Notes under the pieces: model-generated
The model's input: the letters and a program-made list of their open reading frames with translations, nothing else
What the model was told of the DNA's origin: nothing
Databases searched by the model: none
Translations under genes and position numbers: made by a program
Part shown: piece after piece, positions 35,566 to 43,282 of the stretch
Position numbering within the stretch: the stretch's first letter is position 1
How the letters are laid out: every line of letters begins with the position of its first letter
Assembly: GCA_010092885.1 (NCBI GenBank)
Contig: JAADYX010000094.1
Location: 1-64,000 of the forward strand
Reading direction: 5' to 3'
Source: Chloroflexota bacterium
GTDB taxonomy: Bacteria > Chloroflexota > Anaerolineae > Aggregatilineales > UBA3940
Length of the DNA stretch: 64,000 nt

Positions 35566-36861
35566 ATGCGCCCCATTGTTTTCGCCCTGATCGCCGGGCT
35601 GATCCTTGGTGCATGCAGCACCGCAACCATTGAGGAGGACCCGACTCCTGCTGCCGGGGAAACCGCAGCGCCTGTCACTGAGCCAGCCACACAGACCGCG
35701 CCCCCCACAGCGACAGCCATGCCAACGGACGCGCCCGAGCCTACCGCGCAGCCAGCCGCAACGGATGAACCCACCGCACCACCGGCACCGGTCGGTCCTG
35801 AGGCCGTGGCTGTGGTACCGGCTGTCTACGCCGAAGGATTCACACGCCCGACCTCCATCACCCACGCGGGGGATGGCAGTGGCAGGCTCTTCGTTACTGA
35901 GCAGGCCGGGCTGATCCGCGTCATCCAACCGGATGGATCTATCGCAGGTTTTCTCGATATCCGTGAGCGCGTCGGTGACTCAGGCAATGAGCAGGGATTG
36001 TTAGGTCTGGCTTTCCACCCGGACTTTGCTGCCAACGGACGGTTCTATATTAACTACACGGATACCAGCGGTGATACAGTGATCGCCCGCTACACATCGG
36101 ATGGCACCACTGCTGATCCCGCCAGCGAAACCGTGCTCCTCTCTGTGGCACAGCCCGCGAGCAACCACAATGGCGGCCAGTTGGCCTTCGGGCCGGAGGG
36201 CTACCTCTATATCGGCCTTGGCGATGGCGGCGCTCAGGATGACCAGTTCGACAACGGGCAGAATCCGAATACGCTGCTTGGCACCGTGCTGCGCATTGAT
36301 GTCGACAGCGGCGAACCCTACGGCATTCCACCTGACAATCCCTTTGTGGACGATCCCGATGCACGCCCGGAAGTCTGGGCATTTGGCCTGCGCAACCCGT
36401 GGCGCTTCAGCTTTGACCGCGCTACCGATGAGCTGTACATCGCCGATGTGGGCCAGAATCGCTACGAGGAAGTCAACCGGCAGCCAGCCGCCAGCGAGGG
36501 CGGGACCAACTACGGCTGGCCGATCATGGAAGGCGTCGAGTGCTACCTGGGTGAGTGCGATCCGGCCAACTACCAGCTGCCGATCGTCGCCTACTCGCAC
36601 TCGGAAGGCTGCTCTGTGACGGGCGGCTATGTCTACCGTGGGCAGACGGTACCCGGCCTGGATGGGCTTTATGTCTATGGCGACTTCTGTTCTGGCACTG
36701 TATGGATCGCCTGGAACGCCGAAGGCCGTTGGAATACCCGCGAGCTCACGCGGATCGATACAGTGAGCACGTTTGGTGAGGATGAGAACGGTGAGCTTTA
36801 CGCGGCCAGCCTGAGTCTGGGAACCATCTACCGGCTCAGCCCGCCGACAGGTGGCAGGTGA
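35566..36861 (+). CDS. PQQ-dependent sugar dehydrogenase-like lipoprotein
   Basis: The 431-residue lipoprotein has lipobox LGAC (Cys17) and a long Thr/Pro/Ala/Glu linker to about residue 85. A six-bladed glucose/sorbosone dehydrogenase (GSDH) propeller follows. Landmarks are GLLGLAFHPDFAANGRFY, HNGGQLAFGPEGYLYIGLGDGG (cited in part), GTVLRIDVDSGEPYGIPPDNPF, AFGLRNPWRFSFD and YIADVGQNRYEEV, with the histidine and arginine typical of the PQQ site. It should oxidise sugars or related polyols on the outer face of the membrane. No PQQ synthesis genes are in the window. It is 17 bases downstream of the MDR gene. Confidence 0.88.
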   Translation: MRPIVFALIAGLILGACSTATIEEDPTPAAGETAAPVTEPATQTAPPTATAMPTDAPEPTAQPAATDEPTAPPAPVGPEAVAVVPAVYAEGFTRPTSITHAGDGSGRLFVTEQAGLIRVIQPDGSIAGFLDIRERVGDSGNEQGLLGLAFHPDFAANGRFYINYTDTSGDTVIARYTSDGTTADPASETVLLSVAQPASNHNGGQLAFGPEGYLYIGLGDGGAQDDQFDNGQNPNTLLGTVLRIDVDSGEPYGIPPDNPFVDDPDARPEVWAFGLRNPWRFSFDRATDELYIADVGQNRYEEVNRQPAASEGGTNYGWPIMEGVECYLGECDPANYQLPIVAYSHSEGCSVTGGYVYRGQTVPGLDGLYVYGDFCSGTVWIAWNAEGRWNTRELTRIDTVSTFGEDENGELYAASLSLGTIYRLSPPTGGR

Positions 36862-36914
36862 GCTGGGGACCGGGCACAATAGGGTAATCCACTGCAACAA
36901 GGACGCTCAACCGT

Positions 36915-37841
36915 ATGCATTTCCTGAAAGTCCGCGATATTCCCGCCGGTGATCTCCACCATATCATCGAACGGGGGATCGCGATCAAACAGCACCCTGA
37001 AACCGTCAGCGACGCACTCGCGGGTCGCACGCTGGCCATGCTCTTCCAGAAGACATCGACCCGCACCCGTTTTTCGTTTGAGGTCGGCATGACCCAGTTG
37101 GGCGGTCATGCGATCTTCGCGGAGACCCGTCTGACCAATCTCGGCATCGCGGATGTCCGGGATGAGGGCAAGGTTATCTCCCGCTACGTCGACCTGATCA
37201 TGGCCCGCATGCGGCGCAACACGGACCTGATGCTGCTGGCCGAAGGCTCCGAGGTGCCCGTCATCAACGGGCTGGACGAGAAATACCATCCGGCACAGGC
37301 CCTCACCGATGTGATGACTATCCACGAGAAGCTGGGCAGCGTAGAGGGCCAGAAGGTCGTGTATGTCGGCATCGCCAATAATGTCAGCAACTCGCTGGCT
37401 ATGGCGACGATCATGCTCGGTGGGCGGTTCGTGCTGTGTGTGCCGGAACACGATCCGGAAGCGCGGGACGACGAGCACGCAGCCTTTCTGCGCGACCACG
37501 ACACCTACGCCGAAACCGCCGATATCGACGAGGCAATGAACGGGGCCGATGTGGTGTATACCGATACCTGGGTCAACCTGGAATACTTCTCGGACCCGGA
37601 TTTCGCCGAAGAGAAGGAACGCCGCATCGCGACCTTTATGCCCTACCAGGTCAATGAAGACCTGCTGGCGCGTTCCGGCAAAGACACCACTCTGGTGATG
37701 CATTGCTTGCCTGCCCACAAGGGATATGAGGTCAATGACACCGTACTCTACCATCCGAATTCAGTGGTATTCGACCAGGCGGAAAACCGCCTGCACGCTC
37801 AAAAAGCTCTGATGCTCTATTTGCTCGACAAACTCGATTGA
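36915..37841 (+). CDS. argF: Ornithine carbamoyltransferase
   Basis: The 308-residue enzyme joins carbamoyl phosphate and ornithine to citrulline. The carbamoyl-phosphate motif STRTRFSFE lies at about residues 53-61, DEKYHPAQALTD at about 120-131, DTWVNL later, and HCLPAHKGYEV near the C-terminus is the ornithine site. AAGGA lies 11 bases before the ATG. Its stop is followed within eight bases by rocD, so the two are almost certainly cotranscribed. This joins two enzymes that both use ornithine. A biosynthetic or a catabolic direction cannot be told from sequence. Confidence 0.96.
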   Translation: MHFLKVRDIPAGDLHHIIERGIAIKQHPETVSDALAGRTLAMLFQKTSTRTRFSFEVGMTQLGGHAIFAETRLTNLGIADVRDEGKVISRYVDLIMARMRRNTDLMLLAEGSEVPVINGLDEKYHPAQALTDVMTIHEKLGSVEGQKVVYVGIANNVSNSLAMATIMLGGRFVLCVPEHDPEARDDEHAAFLRDHDTYAETADIDEAMNGADVVYTDTWVNLEYFSDPDFAEEKERRIATFMPYQVNEDLLARSGKDTTLVMHCLPAHKGYEVNDTVLYHPNSVVFDQAENRLHAQKALMLYLLDKLD

Positions 37842-37849
37842 GGATGACT

Positions 37850-39076
37850 ATGGATGCACAAAAGACGTACACAGCAGATGAACTGATCGAACTGGAAGAA
37901 ACGTACGGCGCACATAACTACGCACCGCTTGATGTGGTCTGCACCCGTGGCGAGGGCGTCTGGCTCTACGATGTGGAAGGCAACCGCTATCTCGACTGTT
38001 TGAGCGCCTACTCGGCCGTGAACCAGGGACACCGCCACCCGCGCATCATCGAAGCGCTGGTGGAGCAGGCAGGCCGTCTCACGCTGACCTCGCGCGCCTT
38101 CCGCAATGACCAACTGCCCCTGTTCTACAAGAAGGTCGCTGAGCTCACCGGTATGGAGATGGTCCTACCGATGAACACCGGTGCGGAAGCCGTGGAGACT
38201 TCGCTTAAAGTGGCCCGCAAGTGGGGCTACAAAGTCAAAGGCATACCCGACAACCAGGCCGAGATCCTGACCGTATCTGGCAACTTCCACGGGCGGACCA
38301 TCAGCATCATCTCGTTTTCCGATGAACCACAGTACCGCGATGGCTTCGGGCCGTTTACGCCCGGCTTCAAGGTGCTGCCCTATGGTGATGCCGATGCCGT
38401 TGAAGCCGCCATCACCCCAAACACCGCCGCGATCTCTGTGGAGCCCATTCAGGGCGAGGCGGGCGTAGTTGTGCCCCCGGAGGGTTACCTGCGGCGCATC
38501 CGTGAGCTGTGCGACGAGCACAATGTGCTGTTCATCGCTGACGAGATCCAGACGGGGTTGGGCCGCACCGGGCGCATGTTTGCCTGCGAGCATGAGGACG
38601 TGCAGCCGGATATGTACGTGCTCGGCAAGGCACTGGGCGGCGGCGTATACCCGGTGTCTGCCGTTGCCGCATCCGGGGAGATTCTGGGTGTGCTGAACCC
38701 CGGTGACCACGGCTCAACGTTCGGCGGCAATCCGTTGGGGGCTGCGGTTGCTGCAGCCTCCCTTGATGTACTGGTCGAGGAAAATCTCGTTGAGAACGCC
38801 CATGAGATGGGCCAGTATCTGCGCGATCATCTCGCGGAAATCAACAGCCCCCACATCGATCACATCCGTGGCAAGGGCCTGATGATCGGCATCGTGCTCA
38901 AGCCGGAGGCAGGCGGTGCACGGTGGTTCGCCAAGCAGATGGCAAAACGCGGCGTCCTGTGCAAGGATACACATCGCGATGTGCTCCGGCTGGCCCCGCC
39001 GCTGGTGATCACCAAGGACGAGCTCGACTTCGCCCTGCCGATCATCCGCGACGTGCTCATGAGCGATCCGCACTGA
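37850..39076 (+). CDS. rocD: Ornithine aminotransferase
   Basis: The 408-residue class III PLP enzyme converts ornithine and 2-oxoglutarate to glutamate semialdehyde and glutamate. The opening YGAHNYAPLDVVCTRGEGVWLYDVEG (in parts) is specific for ornithine aminotransferase over acetylornithine aminotransferase. NTGAEAVE, NFHGRT, the cofactor Asp in LFIADEIQTGLGRTG and the PLP lysine in VLGKALGGG are present. I prefer the ATG at 37850, because GAGG lies six bases before it and abuts the earlier in-frame ATG at 37844. It follows argF by eight bases. Confidence 0.95.
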   Translation: MDAQKTYTADELIELEETYGAHNYAPLDVVCTRGEGVWLYDVEGNRYLDCLSAYSAVNQGHRHPRIIEALVEQAGRLTLTSRAFRNDQLPLFYKKVAELTGMEMVLPMNTGAEAVETSLKVARKWGYKVKGIPDNQAEILTVSGNFHGRTISIISFSDEPQYRDGFGPFTPGFKVLPYGDADAVEAAITPNTAAISVEPIQGEAGVVVPPEGYLRRIRELCDEHNVLFIADEIQTGLGRTGRMFACEHEDVQPDMYVLGKALGGGVYPVSAVAASGEILGVLNPGDHGSTFGGNPLGAAVAAASLDVLVEENLVENAHEMGQYLRDHLAEINSPHIDHIRGKGLMIGIVLKPEAGGARWFAKQMAKRGVLCKDTHRDVLRLAPPLVITKDELDFALPIIRDVLMSDPH

Positions 39077-39099
39077 GACACAATTGTTAGGCTTTGCAA

Positions 39100-39127
39100 T
39101 TGACGTAGGCTTGTTTTCCGTTATAGC
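39100..39127 (+). promoter_or_regulatory. Promoter of the HAD gene
   Basis: TTGACG (39100-39105), a 16-bp spacer and TATAGC (39122-39127) form a plausible sigma-70-type promoter in the 149-base gap after rocD. About 90 bases of leader follow, including a GGCCGGT/ACCGGCC hairpin (39181-39201) that ends ten bases before the ribosome-binding site and could influence expression. Confidence 0.55.
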
Positions 39128-39225
39128 ATCAAGACAGCGGGTGAGCGATCGCCCGTTGTCCTTTACAGGTTTACAGGCGAGGCCGGTTGTCGGGACCGGC
39201 CTTTGCCGTGCAAAGGAGCGGGTTG

Positions 39226-39972
39226 ATGATCCGTGCCGCGATATTCGATCTAGATGGTACCCTGGTGCAAACGGAACGGTTGAAAGCACTCAGTTATGCA
39301 CGTGCCGCTGTTGACCTGTGCCCGTACACGCTGGCGGAAGCAACCGTCATCGATGCTTTTAAGGATGTGGTCGGCCTGTCACGGCGTGAGGTGGCCACGC
39401 ATCTCGTTGAGCGCTTTGATCTGCAGGAAAAGGCCGCCGCCTTGATGGACCAGTTTGGGGTTTCCACCCCGTGGCAGGCCTATGTTCAGGTGCGGCTCAG
39501 GCACTACCATGCGCTTATCGCTGATCCGGATGTGCTGCGCAGCAACCAATGGCCGCATAACGTCGCCGTGTTGGAGGCTGCCCGCGCTGATGGCTGCCAG
39601 ACCGCTCTCGCCACCATGTCGCGCTGCGAACAGGCCACGCGGGTGCTCGATATCCTCGGTTGGGCGGATCGTTTCAACTTCATTGCGACCCGCGACGACG
39701 TTACCCACAGCAAGCCCGATCCTGAGATCTACCTTCTTGTCCTCTCCGAACTGGCGGTTGATCCTCAGGACGCCTTTGTGCTGGAGGACTCCCCTTCCGG
39801 TGTGCAGGCGGCTCTTGCAGCAGAAATCGCGCACGTTTTCGCGGTGACGACGCCCTTCACCCGTGATCGCATCCGCAGCGCGGGCCTGCTGCCCGAAGAC
39901 CACATCGTTGATGACCCCGACAGACTCCCCGGCATCCTTGCGGCACTGCTTGATCGCGCGAAGAATTCGTAA
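39226..39972 (+). CDS. HAD superfamily phosphatase/phosphomutase
   Basis: The 248-residue protein is a HAD hydrolase of the beta-phosphoglucomutase-like subgroup. Motif I is FDLDGTLVQTE (residues 6-16, nucleophile Asp7). A helical cap follows, then motif II ALATMSR, a Lys in SKPDPEIY (motif III) and VLEDSPSGVQAAL (motif IV). The substrate is a small phosphate ester that cannot be named. I start at MIRAAIFDLDG, which has AAAGGAG seven bases upstream; the earlier in-frame ATG lies inside the leader hairpin. It is monocistronic by layout. Confidence 0.9.
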   Translation: MIRAAIFDLDGTLVQTERLKALSYARAAVDLCPYTLAEATVIDAFKDVVGLSRREVATHLVERFDLQEKAAALMDQFGVSTPWQAYVQVRLRHYHALIADPDVLRSNQWPHNVAVLEAARADGCQTALATMSRCEQATRVLDILGWADRFNFIATRDDVTHSKPDPEIYLLVLSELAVDPQDAFVLEDSPSGVQAALAAEIAHVFAVTTPFTRDRIRSAGLLPEDHIVDDPDRLPGILAALLDRAKNS

Positions 39973-40042
39973 GTTTTTCATAACCTGTCTGTACCTTTTT
40001 GCGTATGATAGGTCTGGTAACCCACAAAAATAGGAGTCACAC

Positions 40043-42229
40043 ATGGTCCGACGCTGGATTGTATGGGTTGTGCTGGCCGGTATCGCTCTGAACGCTGTAC
40101 CCTCCGCTTCCGCCTCCCCATCTGTCGTGTTCACCAGAACAGGCATCATCGTTTCTGGTGGGCCTTTTGCGTCTATTGAATTCGGCCCTGACGGCCGGCT
40201 GTATGCTGTCACGCTGGGTGGACTTATCAACACATGGGAGGTCAGCCCCTCCGGCGCGCTGGTCAACAAAACCACCATCGCGCTACCTGCCCTGGCTGGC
40301 AGAGCCATCATCGGCATTGCGTTCGATCCGGCTTCAACGGCTGAGGAGCCCATCATGTGGATCTCGCATAACCTGCCGCCAAACGACGGCCTGCACTTCA
40401 CCGGGGAGATCGCCCGCCTGACCGGCACCAACCCCGGCCAGCCTGATGAAGCCTGGCAGATCGAGCCTGTTGTGGTCGGCTTGCCTCGCTCTGTGGACAA
40501 CCATCTGACCAACAGCGTGCGCTTCGGGCCGGATGGCGCGCTGTATGTGTCTCAGGGCAGCATCAACGCCATGGGGGCCCCTGACGGCTTTTGGGGGTTT
40601 GAGCCAGAAACCCTGCTCAGCGCGGCCATCCTCCGCGTGGATGTTGAGAGCCTGTTGGCTTCAGACGACCTGCCCCTGGATGTGGCCACGGGCTATCCGG
40701 GGCCCGGCAACAACCTGGCTCCTGAGGACAACTTCGGGTTTGGCGCACCGGAGTTGGCTGATCTCTACGATCCACAAGCCCCGGATGCCTTGCTGACCGT
40801 ACATGCCAGCGGGATCCGCAACGCCTACGATCTGGTGTGGCACACCAATGGCGAGCTCTACGTGCCCACCAACGGATCGGCGCCCGGGGGCAACACGCCG
40901 GGCACACCGGGCGAACTGCCCATTCAATGCGACAACCGCCTTGATGGCGTCTACACAGGTGGGCCGGTCCCCGGTCTTATATCAGTCAGTGAGCGGCAGG
41001 CGGACTTCCTCTACCGGATCGAGCCCAACGGTTACTACGGCCATCCCAATCCGACCCGCTGCGAGTGGGTCCTCAACGGCGGCAACCCCTCACGCGCCAA
41101 GGATGATATTGAGGTCGGTGACTATCCGGTGGGCGTCGAGGTCGATCCAAACTTCCGCGGCTATGCGTACAACTTCGGAATCAGCGCCTCGCCCAATGGC
41201 AGCATTGAATACCGCAGCAACAACTTTGATAGTGCCCTGCGCGGTGCGCTGTTGGTGACGCGCTTCAGCATTCCGGATGACATCATTGTGCTGTATCCCG
41301 GCGGTCCGGACAACGACATCGTTGCCGCTGACGAGAATGTGCCGGGCCTCACTTTCTTCGGCAACCCACTGGATATCGCCGAGGATCTGCGCACAGGCAA
41401 TCTCTATGTGCTGGAGTACGCGACCGTGATCCGGTTGGTGACCGCCAACGATCCGGGCACCCCTGAGATCGGCACCCCCACCGACTTCACGTTGGGCGCA
41501 GTCGAAGGGCAAACGGGCAGCGGCCAGCTCATTGTGCGCAATGTCGGCACGCAGCCGCTGACCATCACAGCCGCTGTGGTCAACAGCGGGCCGTTCATGG
41601 TGGATGACAGTGGTCTGCCCCTGGTGATCGAACCACAGGAAGCGGCAGGTCTGCCGGTCATATTCACCGCTCCGCCCGAGACACTCACCACAACTGTCCC
41701 GGGCACCCTGACCATCACAAGCAGCGACCCCAACCAGCCGAGCGTTGAGGTGCCGCTGAACGGCGTTGTCCTCACCAACCTGGTGGAAAACGGCAGCTTT
41801 GAAGATCCGCTTGACGGTATATGGACGCTCACCGGTGAGAGGGACGGTGCCATCAGCCATCCGGAAGCCCATAACGGCAGCCGCCTGATGCTCTTCCGTC
41901 CTGACAACAACGTTGAATACATTACGCAGACCGTCAACACGACCGGAACCAGCGGCGAGGAGATCAGCGCAACGGCCACCGTCGCGGGGCAAGCACTGCC
42001 CGCTGGCGGTGCGGTCGGCATAAGGGTTGGGTTGTATGCGGCCGGGCTGGAAGTTCAGAGGGCGGAGTGTGTCCTGTCAGACCGTGGCACGTTTACATGG
42101 CAGCCGCTCAGCTGCACACTCATGGCAGAAACCACCTACGACCAGATCACGCTCAGCATCGGATGGGCCGGTTTTAACAGCGGCCTGCTCGGCATCGACA
42201 GCGTCACTATCGGCCAGTTCACACCCTGA
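40043..42229 (+). CDS. Secreted sugar-dehydrogenase-like propeller with Ig-like and C-terminal jelly-roll domains
   Basis: The 728-residue exported protein has a signal peptide (residues 1-about 26, ending SASAS). A GSDH/SMP-30-like propeller covers about 30-480 (GPFASIEFGPDGRLYAVT, LTNSVRFGPDGALYVSQGS, GIRNAYDLVWHTNGELYVPTNG). A choice-of-anchor D/ASPM-like Ig domain covers about 488-590 (QLIVRNVGTQPLTITAAVV). The final 140 residues match the C-terminus of the lamin-tail protein. A possible -10 (TATGAT, 40004-40009) lies 34 bases upstream. The propeller lacks some histidines of true PQQ enzymes, so enzyme activity is uncertain. A bidirectional terminator follows. Confidence 0.85.
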   Translation: MVRRWIVWVVLAGIALNAVPSASASPSVVFTRTGIIVSGGPFASIEFGPDGRLYAVTLGGLINTWEVSPSGALVNKTTIALPALAGRAIIGIAFDPASTAEEPIMWISHNLPPNDGLHFTGEIARLTGTNPGQPDEAWQIEPVVVGLPRSVDNHLTNSVRFGPDGALYVSQGSINAMGAPDGFWGFEPETLLSAAILRVDVESLLASDDLPLDVATGYPGPGNNLAPEDNFGFGAPELADLYDPQAPDALLTVHASGIRNAYDLVWHTNGELYVPTNGSAPGGNTPGTPGELPIQCDNRLDGVYTGGPVPGLISVSERQADFLYRIEPNGYYGHPNPTRCEWVLNGGNPSRAKDDIEVGDYPVGVEVDPNFRGYAYNFGISASPNGSIEYRSNNFDSALRGALLVTRFSIPDDIIVLYPGGPDNDIVAADENVPGLTFFGNPLDIAEDLRTGNLYVLEYATVIRLVTANDPGTPEIGTPTDFTLGAVEGQTGSGQLIVRNVGTQPLTITAAVVNSGPFMVDDSGLPLVIEPQEAAGLPVIFTAPPETLTTTVPGTLTITSSDPNQPSVEVPLNGVVLTNLVENGSFEDPLDGIWTLTGERDGAISHPEAHNGSRLMLFRPDNNVEYITQTVNTTGTSGEEISATATVAGQALPAGGAVGIRVGLYAAGLEVQRAECVLSDRGTFTWQPLSCTLMAETTYDQITLSIGWAGFNSGLLGIDSVTIGQFTP

Positions 42230-42235
42230 TCGCAA

Positions 42236-42270
42236 AAGGGCCATGGTCTGTACCATGGCCCTTGCTTTTT
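42236..42270. terminator. Bidirectional rho-independent terminator
   Basis: AAGGGCCATGGT, a CTGT loop and ACCATGGCCCTT form a perfect 12-bp stem. GCTTTTT follows on the plus strand and TTTTGCG on the minus strand. It lies between the convergent propeller gene and recR and can serve both. Confidence 0.92.
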
Positions 42271-42285
42271 GCGTGTAGTGATCGC

Positions 42286-42903
42286 TCAATCAAGCATCTC
42301 ACGGCGACCTTCAAGCGCACCCAACAGCGTGATCGTGTCCGCGTATTCCAAATCCCCACCAACCGGCAGGCCGCGCGCCAGCCGCGTAACGCGAACCTTA
42401 TCGCTCACCGTCTTGATCCGCTGGCGGATGTAGCTGGCTGTCGCATCGCCTTCCAGGCTTACGTTGGTCGCCACGATGATCTCTTCGGTTGGGTGCCCCG
42501 CCCCGACACGCTGTGCCAGCTCCTCGATCTTTAATTCTGTCGGCCCAATGCCCTCCATCGGATTGATCGCGCCGTGCAGCACATGGTACAGGCCCTGATA
42601 GGTCGCTGTGCGCTCGATGGCGATCACATCCAGCGGCTCTTCCACCACGCAGATCACCCGGCGGTTGCGCCGGTCATCGGTACACACCGAACAGGGATCG
42701 CTTTCCGTGATGTTGCAGCACACCGAACAGGTGCGCGTGTTTTCCACCAGCTCCGTCAGAGCAGCCGCCAGCGCCAGCGACTGCTCGCTGCTGGTTCGCA
42801 GCAAATAGTACGTCAGCCGGGCGGCGGTCTTGGGACCAATGCCCGGCAGACGTGAGAACTCATCAACCAGCCGGGTTACCGACTGTGGGACTGCGCTGCT
42901 CAC
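42286..42903 (-). CDS. recR: Recombination protein RecR
   Basis: The 205-residue protein shows the N-terminal HhH region (LPGIGPKTAARLTYYLL), the four-cysteine zinc finger CSVCCNITESDPCSVC, and the Toprim domain beginning VICVVEEPLDVIAIE. RecR acts with RecO/RecF in loading RecA at gaps. It is the last gene of dnaX-ybaB-recR, a very conserved bacterial operon, and starts two bases after the ybaB stop. Confidence 0.97.
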   Translation of the reverse strand: MSSAVPQSVTRLVDEFSRLPGIGPKTAARLTYYLLRTSSEQSLALAAALTELVENTRTCSVCCNITESDPCSVCTDDRRNRRVICVVEEPLDVIAIERTATYQGLYHVLHGAINPMEGIGPTELKIEELAQRVGAGHPTEEIIVATNVSLEGDATASYIRQRIKTVSDKVRVTRLARGLPVGGDLEYADTITLLGALEGRREMLD

Positions 42904-42905
42904 CC

Positions 42906-43277
42906 CTACAGACCTGGGATGTCCATCCCACCGGTGATCGGCTCAAGGCGGTCAGCGGCCATCTTCTGGGACTCTTCGATGGCCTGGTTAACTGCGGCCA
43001 CCAGCAGATCTTCGAGCATGTCCACATCATCCGGGTCGACCACGTCCGGGTCCAGCTTGACCGACTGCACCCGCTGGTGACCGGTGATCGTGATGGTGAT
43101 CGCACCGCCGCCAGCTGTCACATCGATGGTTTCGGTTTCAAGTTCTTCCTGGGCCTTTTTGATCTCCTCCTGCATCTTCTGCAGGCGGGACATCATACCG
43201 CCAGCGCCACCGCTGGCACCACCGCCCACGCCGCCGCTGCGGCCCCTGTTGCGTAAACGCCTGCTGCTCTTCGACAT
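42906..43277 (-). CDS. YbaB/EbfC family nucleoid-associated protein
   Basis: The 123-residue protein contains the YbaB core MSRLQKMQEEIKKAQEELE, followed by VTAGGGAITITITGHQRVQSVKLDPD, and ends with the ITGGMDIPGL tail. YbaB dimers bind DNA without strong specificity. The N-terminus has an extra 26-residue basic, then Gly/Ala-rich stretch (SSRRLRNRGRSGGVGGG), which may add DNA contacts. I start at the ATG at 43277 with GAGGAG eight bases upstream, five bases after the dnaX stop. It lies between dnaX and recR as usual. Confidence 0.93.
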   Translation of the reverse strand: MSKSSRRLRNRGRSGGVGGGASGGAGGMMSRLQKMQEEIKKAQEELETETIDVTAGGGAITITITGHQRVQSVKLDPDVVDPDDVDMLEDLLVAAVNQAIEESQKMAADRLEPITGGMDIPGL

Positions 43278-43282
43278 ATACC

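Noticed and set aside
37850..39076. Acetylornithine aminotransferase (argD) as the identity of the class III aminotransferase
   Set aside because: The YGAHNYxPLxVV opening and overall motifs are those of ornithine aminotransferase.
39077..39225. tRNA or small RNA gene after rocD
   Set aside because: There is no cloverleaf or TTCGA-type T-loop; the stretch is better explained as a promoter and leader.
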